From the NCBI RefSeq assembly GCF_015689175.1, contig NZ_CP065047.1, positions 5,766,001 through 5,830,000 on the forward strand: a stretch of DNA of 64,000 nucleotides, in the 5' to 3' direction. Origin of the DNA: Mycobacterium kubicae (GTDB lineage Bacteria > Actinomycetota > Actinomycetes > Mycobacteriales > Mycobacteriaceae). This document shows, in pieces, positions 39,771 through 48,888 of this stretch; position 1 is the first letter of the stretch; the number at the start of each line of letters is the position of its first letter. The position numbers were made by a program, and so were the translations under genes. The notes below the pieces were generated by a model that was not told where the DNA came from, searched no databases, and worked only from the letters and a program-made list of their open reading frames with translations.

Positions 39771-40677
39771 GACCGTCGTCGCCGTGGTGGTCACCCACCG
39801 GCGCCCCGAGGAACTCGCCCGTTCGCTGCGACTGCTGACCACCCAGACCCGCGTCCCGGACCAGCTCATCGTCATCGACAACGACGATTCCGGGCACAGC
39901 CGCATCCAGGATCTGGTTGAGGCGCAAGGCATTCCGTCTGTCTACCTCAACTCTCGCCGGAACCTCGGCGGCGCAGGCGGTTTCGCGCTCGGCATGTTGC
40001 TCGCGCTGGCGCACGGCGCCGACTGGGTGTGGCTGGCCGACGACGACGGCCACGCCCAGGACCCCGATGTGCTGGCGACGTTGCTGGCGTGCGCGCACAA
40101 GCACGGCCTGGCTGAGGTGTCGCCGATGGTGTGCAACATCGACGACCCGGAGCGGCTCGCGTTCCCGCTGCGGCGCGGGTTGGTGTGGCGCAGGCGGGTC
40201 AGCGAATTGCGCACCGAGGCGAACGCAGACCTGCTGCCCGGGATCGCGTCGCTGTTCAACGGTGCGTTGTTCCGGGCTGCCACGCTGGAAGCGATCGGCG
40301 TGCCCGATCTGCGGTTGTTCATCCGCGGCGACGAGGTGGAAATGCACCGGCGACTAGTCCGATCCGGGCTACCGTTCGGCACCTGCCTGAACGCGGTGTA
40401 CCTGCACCCGTGCGGATCCGACGAGTTCAAGCCGATCCTCGGCGGGCGCATGCACACTCAGTACCCCGACGACTTCACCAAGCGGTTCTTCACCTACCGC
40501 AACCGTGGCTACGTGCTGGCCCAACCCGGTCTGCGCAAGCTGCTGGCGCAGGAATGGGTGCGGTTCGGCTGGTTCTTCCTGGTGACGCGCCGTGATCCCA
40601 AGGGTCTGGCCGAGTGGATCCGGTTGCGCCGCATGGGACGCCGTGAACAGTTCAGCCGACCCGAAGGAGCGCGATGA
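39763..40677 (+). CDS. glfT1: Galactofuranosyltransferase GlfT1
   Basis: 304 residues from MSETVVAVVVTHRRPEELAR. GT2 family: VVVTHRRPEELARSL start, LIVIDNDDSGHSRI, NLGGAGGFALGMLLAL, and the DxD-like WVWLADDDGHAQDPDVLATL that binds UDP-galactofuranose and metal; FIRGDEVEMHRRLVRSG near the middle provides the catalytic acid. It adds the first two Galf residues to the decaprenyl-linked GlcNAc-Rha primer of arabinogalactan. Encoded between the two subunits of the exporter, overlapping both. Confidence 0.92.
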   Translation: MSETVVAVVVTHRRPEELARSLRLLTTQTRVPDQLIVIDNDDSGHSRIQDLVEAQGIPSVYLNSRRNLGGAGGFALGMLLALAHGADWVWLADDDGHAQDPDVLATLLACAHKHGLAEVSPMVCNIDDPERLAFPLRRGLVWRRRVSELRTEANADLLPGIASLFNGALFRAATLEAIGVPDLRLFIRGDEVEMHRRLVRSGLPFGTCLNAVYLHPCGSDEFKPILGGRMHTQYPDDFTKRFFTYRNRGYVLAQPGLRKLLAQEWVRFGWFFLVTRRDPKGLAEWIRLRRMGRREQFSRPEGAR

Positions 40678-41504
40678 CATTCGTTGACGCCGCGGCTCAG
40701 TCCAAGACGCTGGCCCGAGCCCGCGGCGACCTGGTCGACGGGTTCCGCCGGCACGAGCTGTGGCTGCATCTGGGCTGGCAGGACATCAAGCAGCGGTATC
40801 GCCGATCGGTGCTGGGCCCGTTCTGGATCACCATCGCGACGGGCACCACCGCGGTGGCCATGGGTGCGCTGTACTCCCAGCTCTTTCATCTCGAGCTGTC
40901 CGTGCACCTGCCATACGTCACCTTGGGTTTGATCATCTGGAACCTGATCAACGCCGCGATCCTCGAGGGCGCCGACGTGTTCGTCGCCAACGAAGGCCTG
41001 ATCAAACAGCTGCCGACGCCGCTGAGTGTGCACGTGTACCGGCTGGTGTGGCGACAGATGATCCTGTTCGCACACAACATCGTGATCTATGTCGTCGTGG
41101 CGATCATCTTTCCCAAACCGTGGTCATGGGCGGACCTGTCCGTGTTCCCGGCACTGGCCCTGATCATGCTCAACTGCATCTGGGTGTCACTGTGTTTCGG
41201 CATCCTGGCCACCCGCTACCGCGACATCGGGCCGCTGCTGTTTTCCGTCGTGCAGCTGCTGTTCTTCATGACCCCGATCATCTGGAACGACGACACGCTG
41301 CGGCAGCAAGGGGCCGGCAGATGGTCGAGCATCATCGAGCTCAACCCGCTGTTGCACTACCTCGACATCGTGCGCGCCCCCCTGTTGGGCGCTCACCAGG
41401 AGCTGCGGCACTGGGCCGTGGTGATCGTGCTGACCGGCATCGGCTGGACCCTGGCGGCGTTCGCGATGCGCCAGTACCGCGCCCGGGTGCCCTACTGGGT
41501 GTGA
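40674..41504 (+). CDS. rfbD: ABC-2 type permease for galactan export, Wzm-like (RfbD/Rv3783)
   Basis: 276 residues. Cytoplasmic N-terminus HELWLHLGWQDIKQRYRRSV (the ABC-2 amphipathic LWxDIKxRY motif), then six transmembrane helices (WITIATGTTAVAMGALYSQL to the final GIGWTLAAFAMRQYRARVPY). Partner of the RfbE ATPase. ATG overlaps the glfT1 stop (ATGA). Last gene of the coupled rfbE-glfT1-rfbD unit. Confidence 0.92.
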   Translation: MTFVDAAAQSKTLARARGDLVDGFRRHELWLHLGWQDIKQRYRRSVLGPFWITIATGTTAVAMGALYSQLFHLELSVHLPYVTLGLIIWNLINAAILEGADVFVANEGLIKQLPTPLSVHVYRLVWRQMILFAHNIVIYVVVAIIFPKPWSWADLSVFPALALIMLNCIWVSLCFGILATRYRDIGPLLFSVVQLLFFMTPIIWNDDTLRQQGAGRWSSIIELNPLLHYLDIVRAPLLGAHQELRHWAVVIVLTGIGWTLAAFAMRQYRARVPYWV

Positions 41505-41545
41505 CGAGCTCCCTGGTTTAGGACGCCGATTCCCGGGCAATTGTC

Positions 41546-41578
41546 CAGTACCGGCGGTACTGCCACGGGAGGCAGTAC
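41546..41578. promoter_or_regulatory. Candidate operator upstream of the lipase gene
   Basis: Perfect dyad CAGTACC-ggc-GGTACTG (41546-41562) followed 10 bp later by a further half-site GCAGTAC (41572-41578), 31 bp before the lipase ATG. Two and a half related half-sites suggest a dimeric regulator; alternatively the dyad is a weak terminator after rfbD. Confidence 0.4.
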
Positions 41579-41608
41579 AAACGATCCGCTACGAGCGACG
41601 GGTTGGCG

Positions 41609-42922
41609 ATGAGCAATTTCTCCTCGGTGGCCGAGGTGGCTGCCGATGCACCGCATCAGCAGCTGCTTCTGGACGACCCGCTGCTCACCCCCGACGAAGA
41701 CCCGTTCTATTCGGCGCCGCCCGATTTCGAACAGTCCGAGCCTGGGACGTTGCTCCGTTCCCGCCCCGTTGAGCTGGGCTTTCTGGGCTTGATCAAGCAG
41801 CCGGTGCAGGCTACTCAACTCCTTTACCGCAGCACCAATCTGCACGGCGAGGCCGAGGTCGCCGTCACCACCGTCCTGTTGCCGGACCGATCCGATCCGA
41901 CAGCGGTGCGTCCGCTGCTGTCCTACCAGTGCGCGATCGACGCCGTTACCCCGCGGTGCTTCCCCTCGTATGCGCTGCGCCGCGGCGCCAGACCCATCGG
42001 CGCCTTCGTGCAGGCCGAGTATCTGCTGATCGCGGCCGCGTTGGCGCACGGCTGGGCCGTCTCGGTGCCAGACCACGAGGGGTGCCACGGCATGTGGGGT
42101 GCGCCGCACGAGCCGGGTTACCGCATCCTCGACGGCATCCGAGCGGCGTTGCACTGCGACCGTCTCGGCTTGTCACCGTCGGCCCCGGTCGCGCTGTGGG
42201 GGTATTCCGGCGGAGGCCTGGCCTCCGCGTGGGCCGCCGAACACCACGCCGACTACGCCCAGGAACTCAACGTGGTCGGCGCCGTACTGGGCTCACCGGT
42301 CGGTGACTGCGGCAGCGTCGCGCGCAGCCTGAACGAGACGTTCTTCGCCGGGCTCGCCGCGTTGATGATCGCGGCATTGACCCATGTCTTCCCCGGTGCC
42401 CAGCGGGTGGTCGACGAGCACGCCACCGAGGAAGGCAAGCGACTGCTCGACGAATTGCACCACATGACGACGATGGAGGCCGTGTGGTGGCTGCGCCACC
42501 TCGACATCGGCTCCTTTGTCGACATGACCGCCGACGAACTCTGGGACCTGCCCGAGGTGCAGGAAGTCTTCGATGCCACCAAGCTGGGCCAGACGATGCC
42601 GACCGCGCCCCTGTTGGTGGTGCAGTCCGCCCATGACCGGATCATCAACGTCGACGCGATCGACAAGCTGGTGGCGGCATACCGGCACGGCGGTGTCGCG
42701 GTGACCTACCGGCGGGATCGGTTCTGTGGGCACCTGCTGTTGCATCCGCTGGCGGCGCCCGTGGCCCTGCAATGGCTGGGCGACCGATTCGCCGGCCATC
42801 CCCTCGAACACCGAAACCGCCGCGCCGTGCTGCCGACGGTGCTGCGGCCATCCACCTATGTGGGCATGCTCAAGCTCGGAGTGGTCACCGCCAAGGTCAT
42901 CGCAGGTCGCGCACTGGGCTGA
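41609..42922 (+). CDS. Secretory-lipase-family (LIP) alpha/beta hydrolase
   Basis: 437 residues from ATG 41609 (MSNFSSVAEVAADAPHQQLL after the first TTG alternative at 41603). Nucleophile elbow VALWGYSGGGLASAWAAEHH (GYSGG), preceded by SVPDHEGCHGMWGAPHEPGY, and late VVQSAHDRIINVDAIDKLVA (Asp) with RRDRFCGHLLLHPLAAPVAL (His). This is the PF03583 lipase group known from Candida secreted lipases and mycobacterial paralogues. No signal peptide is evident. It is not part of the M. tuberculosis order here as I recall it, so probably a lineage-specific insertion. Confidence 0.82.
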   Translation: MSNFSSVAEVAADAPHQQLLLDDPLLTPDEDPFYSAPPDFEQSEPGTLLRSRPVELGFLGLIKQPVQATQLLYRSTNLHGEAEVAVTTVLLPDRSDPTAVRPLLSYQCAIDAVTPRCFPSYALRRGARPIGAFVQAEYLLIAAALAHGWAVSVPDHEGCHGMWGAPHEPGYRILDGIRAALHCDRLGLSPSAPVALWGYSGGGLASAWAAEHHADYAQELNVVGAVLGSPVGDCGSVARSLNETFFAGLAALMIAALTHVFPGAQRVVDEHATEEGKRLLDELHHMTTMEAVWWLRHLDIGSFVDMTADELWDLPEVQEVFDATKLGQTMPTAPLLVVQSAHDRIINVDAIDKLVAAYRHGGVAVTYRRDRFCGHLLLHPLAAPVALQWLGDRFAGHPLEHRNRRAVLPTVLRPSTYVGMLKLGVVTAKVIAGRALG

Positions 42923-42927
42923 GGCCC

Positions 42928-43641
42928 TCAGCTCAGCGTGACGATCATGCTGTCGCCGCCGGCCGCCCACGACTTGACGAACGCCTCGACGGAGACGGTT
43001 TCGTCCTTGCCGAACGGCGTGCCGCTGTCGTTGAGGTGCACTTTGCCCGTCGCGGTGTCGATGCCGGTCACCACGACGGCGTGGTCGGCGGCGGGGTTGC
43101 CGTAGCCGTCGGTGATCTCGACCGGCATGCCCCAGATGAGCTCCGCGTTGACCCCGGCGATCACCTTGTGCCCGCCGGCCAGGTAGCGCTCGAGTGTCCT
43201 CATCGCGTCGTCGCCACCGGCGGTGAACGCCGCCCGAATCCCGTACTGCGCCAGCACCGTGGGCAGGTCGCGCGGGTCGGTGCCCCGCCCGGTTCGATTC
43301 GCGTCGCCGGCGTCGGCTGGCAGGGTGTAGAGGGGTCCGGGGTGCACCCGGCTGGGCAGCGTTTGGGCGACGGCGGTGATCTCCGGTTCGGTGACCTCGC
43401 GGTTGGTCAGCTGGCCGATCACGTCCGCGGCGGCCATCAGCCCGCAGTCGTCGAGCGTTTGTTGGCGCCAGTACGGCGCGGCGCCGGCCGGGTCACCGAC
43501 CATCCCGCCGTGGCCGCTGCCCGCCTGGGCGGCGAACGCCGCGTCGGCCCACGCGGTCGCCAACCCCAGGATCAGCGCGGCGCCCGCAAGGGCGAGCCCG
43601 GCTTTGCGTACGGCTTTTCCGGTCAAGGTGAACATGCCCAA
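42928..43641 (-). CDS. Exported C39-like cysteine peptidase
   Basis: 237 residues. Signal peptide (KAVRKAGLALAGAALILGLA, cleavage near AFAAQAG), then a papain-like C39 fold: WRQQTLDDCGLMAAADVIGQ with the catalytic Cys after an oxyanion Gln/Asp, and PAADHAVVVTGIDTATGKVH with the catalytic His, followed by LNDSGTPFG (Asn/Asp). Met3 is an alternative start. A secreted peptidase or bacteriocin-processing-like protein of unknown substrate. Convergent with the lipase gene (5-bp gap). Confidence 0.8.
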   Translation of the reverse strand: MGMFTLTGKAVRKAGLALAGAALILGLATAWADAAFAAQAGSGHGGMVGDPAGAAPYWRQQTLDDCGLMAAADVIGQLTNREVTEPEITAVAQTLPSRVHPGPLYTLPADAGDANRTGRGTDPRDLPTVLAQYGIRAAFTAGGDDAMRTLERYLAGGHKVIAGVNAELIWGMPVEITDGYGNPAADHAVVVTGIDTATGKVHLNDSGTPFGKDETVSVEAFVKSWAAGGDSMIVTLS

Positions 43642-43708
43642 CAGGCTCGGCCGGTCACCTCTTGGGAAGCTTTGCGTTTCCTTGGCGGCCGCGCGATGAG
43701 CTAGCCAG

Positions 43709-43723
43709 AATCCTTTGAGGATT
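43709..43723. repeat. Perfect dyad upstream of the FolE-like gene
   Basis: AATCCT-ttg-AGGATT lies 30 bp before the GTG of the FolE-like gene, in the 111-bp gap between two divergent genes. AT-rich relative to its surroundings, so a plausible operator; no other element is evident in this gap. Confidence 0.3.
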
Positions 43724-43752
43724 TACCAAGGCGCCCTCGACAGGCTTAGGCC

Positions 43753-44292
43753 GTGCTTCACCCCACCGAAGAAGACGCCGAAAGGTCTCCCATGCTGCGC
43801 CATGACAACGAATCCGCACACACCGGCGGAACCCTGCTGCAATTCCCCATCGGGCGCGTCACGGTCACGCCGCCGGTCACCAGAGAGTCCGAGTTCGAGA
43901 TCGTGGGACCCATCCCGTTCCAGGCGCTCTGCGGTGATCACCTGCTTCCCTTCGACGGGGTCGTGCACATCGGCTACGTGCGCGGCCGAAACCAGCTCCA
44001 CCTCAGCGAGTTCAACCGCGTCGTCGACGCCTGCTCTGGCGGCATCCAGGCACAACAGTGGATGACCACCCGCATTGCGCTGTGGCTGCACAACGAGATC
44101 GCACCGCGCGGACTGGGGGTGCTGGTCGAAGGCGACTACGGCTGCGCCACGGCATTCGGCGGCGCCGCCGTCAGCCGGCTCACCACCACGATGGCGTTCT
44201 ACGGCTCGTTGCGCCGCAGCGCCGAAGAGCAGCGCGAATTTCTGGCGCTGGCCCGGAAGAACTCCGAGCGCCCGGAGTCGTTGGCCCGCTAA
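43753..44292 (+). CDS. Divergent GTP-cyclohydrolase-I-like (FolE-fold) protein
   Basis: 179 residues from GTG 43753 (ATG 43792 also possible). The T-fold segment [40 protein letters not shown] and [20 protein letters not shown] aligns with FolE: the zinc ligands Cys and His of C-x-x-H and the later Cys are kept, but the usual CEHH reads CGDH, so the first catalytic His is Asp. The long N-terminal helical domain of FolE is missing. It could be a repurposed T-fold enzyme (queuosine or pterin-like) rather than a true folate enzyme. Confidence 0.68.
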   Translation: MLHPTEEDAERSPMLRHDNESAHTGGTLLQFPIGRVTVTPPVTRESEFEIVGPIPFQALCGDHLLPFDGVVHIGYVRGRNQLHLSEFNRVVDACSGGIQAQQWMTTRIALWLHNEIAPRGLGVLVEGDYGCATAFGGAAVSRLTTTMAFYGSLRRSAEEQREFLALARKNSERPESLAR

Positions 44293-44323
44293 CGCCTCCT
44301 CGGGCCGTTTAGACTTCGGGGCG

Positions 44324-44752
44324 ATGATCCCTCCTGAGCCCGATGCCGTGCCCGCCCGTGCACATCTGCATCTGACGACTCAGGTCACGCGTTTCATCAT
44401 CACCGGCGTCTTCGCCGCGATCGTCGACTTCAGCGTCTACGTCGCGCTCTACAAAGGGGCCGGCCTGCAGGTCGACCTCGCGAAATTCATCAGCGTCGTG
44501 GTCGGCACCATCACCGCGTACCTGATCAACCGCCGATGGACCTTCCAGGCCCCGCCCAGCAGGGCGCGATTTGCCGCGGTGATGGGGTTGTACGGCGTCA
44601 CCTTCGCGGTGCAGGTCGGGCTCAACCATTTGTTCCTGGCCCTGTTCCACTACCGCAGCTGGGCGATACCCGTGGCGTTCGTCATCGCGCAGGGCACCGC
44701 GACGGTCATCAATTTCGTCGTGCAGCGAGCCGTTATCTTCCGCATGCGCTGA
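44324..44752 (+). CDS. GtrA-family membrane protein (Rv3789 homologue)
   Basis: 142 residues with four transmembrane helices typical of Gtr[41 protein letters not shown] with [24 protein letters not shown] and [20 protein letters not shown]. Rv3789 was first proposed as a flippase for decaprenyl-phospho-arabinose and later as an anchor for AftA in arabinan synthesis. It stands directly upstream of dprE1 (31-bp gap), in keeping with either role. Confidence 0.9.
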   Translation: MIPPEPDAVPARAHLHLTTQVTRFIITGVFAAIVDFSVYVALYKGAGLQVDLAKFISVVVGTITAYLINRRWTFQAPPSRARFAAVMGLYGVTFAVQVGLNHLFLALFHYRSWAIPVAFVIAQGTATVINFVVQRAVIFRMR

Positions 44753-44783
44753 CCCGACCGGGCAGGCGGTACCCTCTTTCACG

Positions 44784-46178
44784 ATGTTGAGCACCGACAT
44801 TCCGACCACGCCTACCCGGCTGACCGGGTGGGGCCGCACCGCGCCGTCGGTGGCTCACGTGCTCCGCACCCCCGACCCCGAGGTCATCGCCAAGGCCGTG
44901 GCCCGGGTCGCCGACGCCGGCGGATCACCCAACGGGCGCGGGGTGATCGCGCGCGGTCTGGGCCGCTCCTACGGCGACAACGCCCAAAACGGCGGCGGCC
45001 TGGTGGTCGACATGAACGCGCTGAACACCATCCACTCCATCTGCGCCGACACCCGGCTCGCCGACCTCGACGCCGGGGTCAACCTGGACCAGCTGATGAA
45101 AGCAGCCCTCCCGTTCGGGCTGTGGGTGCCGGTTTTGCCCGGCACCCGGCAGGTCACCGTCGGCGGCGCCATCGCGTGCGACATCCACGGCAAGAACCAC
45201 CACAGCGCGGGCAGCTTCGGCAACCACGTGCGCAGCATGGACCTGCTGACCGCTGACGGCCAGATCCGGCACCTGACTCCCACCGGTGCAGAATCCGAAC
45301 TGTTCTGGGCCACCGTCGGCGGCAACGGCCTGACCGGAATCATCTTGCGGGCCACCATCGAGATGACGCCGACCGAGACGGCCTACTTCATCGCCGACGG
45401 CGACATCACCTCCGGCCTCGACGAAACCATCGCCCTGCACAGCGACGGCAGCGAAGCCAACTACACCTATTCCAGCGCGTGGTTCGACGCCATCAGCGCC
45501 CCACCCAAGCTCGGCCGCGCTGCGGTATCGCGGGGCCGGTTGGCCACCGTGGACCAGCTGCCGCCGAAACTGCAGCGCAACCCGCTGAAATTCGATGCGC
45601 CGCAACTACTCACGTTTCCCGACATCTTTCCCAACGGGCTGGCCAACAAGTACACGTTCATCCCGATCGGGGAACTGTGGTACCGCAAGTCGGGCACCTA
45701 CCGGGGCAAGATCCAGAACCTGACGCAGTTCTATCACCCGTTGGACATGTTCGGGGAATGGAACCGCGCCTTCGGCTCCGCAGGTTTCGGCCAGTACCAG
45801 TTCGTGGTGCCCACCACCGCCGTCGAGGAGTTCAAAGCGGTCATCCGCGACATTCAAAAGTCCGGGCACTACTCGTTTCTCAACGTGTTCAAGCTGTTCG
45901 GCCCGGGCAACCAGGCGCCGCTGAGTTTTCCGATCCCGGGCTGGAACGTGTGCGTCGACTTCCCCATCAGGCCCGGACTCAACGAGTTCCTCACCGAACT
46001 CGACCGCCGGGTCCTGGAATTCGGCGGCCGGGTCTACACCGCCAAGGATTCGCGCACCACGGCCGAAACCTTCCACGCCATGTATCCGCGCATCGACGAG
46101 TGGATTGCCTTGCGCCGCAAGGTCGATCCTATGCGGGTCTTCGCCTCCGACATGGCCCGACGTTTGGAGTTGCTCTAG
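44784..46178 (+). CDS. dprE1: Decaprenylphosphoryl-ribose 2'-oxidase DprE1
   Basis: 464 residues from ATG 44784. FAD-dependent VAO-type oxidase: [69 protein letters not shown] (FAD pyrophosphate binding). It oxidises decaprenyl-phospho-ribose to the 2'-keto intermediate, which DprE2 reduces to DPA, the only arabinose donor. The cysteine attacked by benzothiazinones is present in [11 protein letters not shown] (codon 390 here, Cys387 in M. tuberculosis), predicting a susceptible target. Confidence 0.96.
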   Translation: MLSTDIPTTPTRLTGWGRTAPSVAHVLRTPDPEVIAKAVARVADAGGSPNGRGVIARGLGRSYGDNAQNGGGLVVDMNALNTIHSICADTRLADLDAGVNLDQLMKAALPFGLWVPVLPGTRQVTVGGAIACDIHGKNHHSAGSFGNHVRSMDLLTADGQIRHLTPTGAESELFWATVGGNGLTGIILRATIEMTPTETAYFIADGDITSGLDETIALHSDGSEANYTYSSAWFDAISAPPKLGRAAVSRGRLATVDQLPPKLQRNPLKFDAPQLLTFPDIFPNGLANKYTFIPIGELWYRKSGTYRGKIQNLTQFYHPLDMFGEWNRAFGSAGFGQYQFVVPTTAVEEFKAVIRDIQKSGHYSFLNVFKLFGPGNQAPLSFPIPGWNVCVDFPIRPGLNEFLTELDRRVLEFGGRVYTAKDSRTTAETFHAMYPRIDEWIALRRKVDPMRVFASDMARRLELL

Positions 46179-46189
46179 ATGGTGCGCCG

Positions 46190-46954
46190 ATGGTTCTAGA
46201 TGCCGTAGGAAACCCGCAGACGGTGCTGCTGCTCGGCGGCACGTCGGAGATCGGGCTCGCCATCTGCGAGCGCTACCTGCGCACCGCGCGGGCGCGAATC
46301 ATTCTGGCCGCCATGCCCGATGACCCCGGCCGTGCTGCCGCCGTGGCGCAGATGGAGGCCGCCGGCGCGCGCTCGGTGGAGCTCGTCGACTTCGACGCCG
46401 TGGAAACCGACACCCATCCCAAGGTGATCGACCAATGCTTCGCCGGCGGCGACGTCGACGTGGCCATCGTCGCCTTCGGCTTGCTTGGTGACGCCGAAGA
46501 GCTGTGGCAGAACCAGCGCAAAGCCGTGCAGATCGCCGAAGTCAACTACACCGCAGCGGTTTCCGTCGGGGTGCTGCTGGGCGAAAAGATGCGCGCGCAA
46601 GGTTTCGGCCAGATCATCGCGATGAGCACCGTCGCCGGTGAACGGGTACGACGCTCCAATTTCGTCTACGGCTCTACCAAGGCCGGCCTGGACGGCTTCT
46701 ACCTCGGGCTGGGCGAGGCGTTGCGCGAGTACGGTGTTCGGGTGCTGGTGATCCGGCCCGGCCAGGTGCGCACCCGCATGAGCGCGCATGTCAAGGAGGC
46801 TCCGCTGACCGTCGACAAGGAGTACGTCGCCAACCTGGCGGTGACCGCGTCCGCAAAAGGTAAGGAACTGGTTTGGGCGCCAACAGCATTCAGGTACGTG
46901 ATGATGGTGTTGCGTCACATCCCGCGGAGCGTCTTCCGCAAGCTGCCCATCTGA
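46190..46954 (+). CDS. dprE2: Decaprenylphosphoryl-2-keto-ribose reductase DprE2
   Basis: 254 residues from ATG 46190, 11 bp after dprE1. Short-chain dehydrogenase: [20 protein letters not shown] (cofactor loop), [17 protein letters not shown], catalytic Ser in [13 protein letters not shown], and [20 protein letters not shown] with the YxxxK pair. NADH-dependent reduction to decaprenylphosphoryl-arabinofuranose. aftA begins 2 bp after its stop. Confidence 0.95.
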   Translation: MVLDAVGNPQTVLLLGGTSEIGLAICERYLRTARARIILAAMPDDPGRAAAVAQMEAAGARSVELVDFDAVETDTHPKVIDQCFAGGDVDVAIVAFGLLGDAEELWQNQRKAVQIAEVNYTAAVSVGVLLGEKMRAQGFGQIIAMSTVAGERVRRSNFVYGSTKAGLDGFYLGLGEALREYGVRVLVIRPGQVRTRMSAHVKEAPLTVDKEYVANLAVTASAKGKELVWAPTAFRYVMMVLRHIPRSVFRKLPI

Positions 46955-46956
46955 GC

Positions 46957-48888
46957 ATGCGCAACGCGCTGGCCAGCCTGGGCCAGATGGCGCTGGCGGC
47001 GCTGGCGGCCGTCGTGGTGTCGGTCATCTCGCTGGACGCCATCGCCAAAGTCCAGTGGCCCGCCTTCCCGTCGTCCAACCAACTGCACGCACTGACCACC
47101 GTCGGGCAGGTGGCCTGCCTGGCCGGGCTGATCGCGGCGGGCTGGGCGTGGCGCCGGGGCGGGCGGCTACGGCTGCTCGCCCAGTCCGCCGGGGTGGTGT
47201 TCGTCTCGGCCTTCGCCGTCGTGACGCTGGGGATGCCGCTGGGCGCGACCAAGCTGTATCTGTTCGGAATCTCCGTCGACCAGCAGTTCCGCACCGAGTA
47301 CTTGACCCGGCTCACCGACAGCGCCGCCCTGCACGACATGACCTACCTGGGGTTACCGCCGTTCTACCCGCCGGGCTGGTTCTGGATCGGTGGCCGCGTC
47401 GCGGCGCTGACCGGCGCGCCCGCGTGGGAGGCGTTCAAGCCGTGGGCGATCACCTCGATCACCGTGGCCGTCGCGGTCGCGCTGGTGCTGTGGTGGCGAA
47501 TGATCCGATTCGAATACGCGCTGCTGGTCACCATCGCGACCACCGCGGTGACCCTGGCCTACAGTTCGCCGGAACCGTATGCGGCGATGATCGCGGTGTT
47601 GCTGCCACCGGTGCTGGTGCTGACCTGGTCGGGCCTGCGCGCCGGCGAGCGTGCCGCTGGCCGCACGCTCGAGCCCGAGGGTGAAGCCGGCCGCACGCTC
47701 GCGCCGCAAGCCCGCGGGTGGGGCGCGGTGATCGGCGCGGGCATCTTTTTGGGCTTCGCCGCCACCTGGTACACCCTGCTGGTTGCCTACAGCGCGTTCA
47801 CCATGACGCTGATGGCGCTGGTGCTCGCCGCGGCGCGCTGGCGGCGCGACCGGAAAGCGGCCGTGGACCCGCTGCGCAGGCTCGTCGTCATCGGTCTGAT
47901 CGCCGCGGCCATCGGATCCATCACCTGGTTGCCGTACTTGTTGCGAGCCGTGCGCGGACCGGTCAGCAACAGCGGCAGCGCCCAGCACTACCTGCCCGCC
48001 GACGGCGCCGAACTGACCTTCCCGATGTTGCAGTTCTCGCTGCTGGGGGCGCTGTGCCTGCTGGGCATCCTGTGGCTGATCGTGCGGGCCCGGACTTCGG
48101 TACGGGCCGGCGGCCTGGCCCTGGGTGTGCTGGCCGTCTACCTGTGGTCGCTGCTGTCGATGCTGACCACGCTGGCCCGCACCACGTTGCTGTCGTTCCG
48201 GCTGCAGCCGACGCTGACCGTGCTGCTGGCGACCGCGGGCGTATTCGGGTTCGCCGAAGCCACCCTCGCGCTGGCCGCGCGCCGCAGAGCCGTCCTGCCC
48301 GTGGCCGGAGCGATCGGCCTGGCCGGGGCGATCGCCTTCAGCCAAGACATCCCCGACGTGCTGCGCCCCGACCTCACCGTCGCCTACACCGACACCGACG
48401 GGCACGGCCAGCGCGGGGACCGCCGGCCCCCCGGCGCGGAGAAGTACTACGCCGACATCGACGCCGCCATCCAGCGCACCACCGGTCGGCCGCGCAACCA
48501 GACCGTGGTGCTGACCGCCGATTACAGCTTCCTGTCCTTCTATCCGTACTGGGGTTTCCAGGGGTTGACGTCGCACTACGCCAATCCGCTGGCCCAGTTC
48601 GACAAGCGGGCCGCCCAGATCGAAAGCTGGTCGAACCTCAAGACGGCCGACGAGCTGGTCAAGGCGCTGGACAAGCTGCCCTGGCCGCCGCCGACGGTCT
48701 TCCTGATGCGCCGCGGCGCGGGCAACACCTACACCTTGCGGCTGGCCGAGGACGTCTACCCCAACCAGCCCAACGTGCGGCGCTACACCGTGGACCTCAA
48801 GGCGGCGCTGTTCGCCGACCCGCGCTTCGCCGTCGACACCATCGGCCCGTTCGTCCTGGCCGTTCGCAAACCGGGGCCGAACCGCTGA
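46957..48888 (+). CDS. aftA: Arabinofuranosyltransferase AftA
   Basis: 643 residues from ATG 46957 ([20 protein letters not shown]). GT-C fold with about eleven transmembrane helices; the first extracytoplasmic loop [20 protein letters not shown] followed by [15 protein letters not shown] carries the acidic catalytic region, and a soluble C-terminal domain begins near [20 protein letters not shown]. It adds the first Araf to galactan from DPA. A loop contains a 30-bp direct repeat (AGRTL twice) around 47659-47701. The stop overlaps the embC start (TGATG). Confidence 0.94.
   Translation: MRNALASLGQMALAALAAVVVSVISLDAIAKVQWPAFPSSNQLHALTTVGQVACLAGLIAAGWAWRRGGRLRLLAQSAGVVFVSAFAVVTLGMPLGATKLYLFGISVDQQFRTEYLTRLTDSAALHDMTYLGLPPFYPPGWFWIGGRVAALTGAPAWEAFKPWAITSITVAVAVALVLWWRMIRFEYALLVTIATTAVTLAYSSPEPYAAMIAVLLPPVLVLTWSGLRAGERAAGRTLEPEGEAGRTLAPQARGWGAVIGAGIFLGFAATWYTLLVAYSAFTMTLMALVLAAARWRRDRKAAVDPLRRLVVIGLIAAAIGSITWLPYLLRAVRGPVSNSGSAQHYLPADGAELTFPMLQFSLLGALCLLGILWLIVRARTSVRAGGLALGVLAVYLWSLLSMLTTLARTTLLSFRLQPTLTVLLATAGVFGFAEATLALAARRRAVLPVAGAIGLAGAIAFSQDIPDVLRPDLTVAYTDTDGHGQRGDRRPPGAEKYYADIDAAIQRTTGRPRNQTVVLTADYSFLSFYPYWGFQGLTSHYANPLAQFDKRAAQIESWSNLKTADELVKALDKLPWPPPTVFLMRRGAGNTYTLRLAEDVYPNQPNVRRYTVDLKAALFADPRFAVDTIGPFVLAVRKPGPNR
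47646..47701. repeat. Palindromic/direct repeat inside aftA
   Basis: GGCCGCACGCTCG occurs at 47659-47671 and 47689-47701, and CGAGCGTG at 47646-47653 is the inverse of CACGCTCG within both. A related string, CTCGAGCGTGAAGCTGGC, stands in the intergenic gap near 28534. It adds a short AGRTL-containing insertion to a loop of AftA without breaking the frame. Confidence 0.5.

Noticed and set aside
42645..43704. Plus-strand frame across the lipase end and the C39 peptidase
   Set aside because: Antisense to a protein with a signal peptide and Cys/His catalytic motifs; no start signal.
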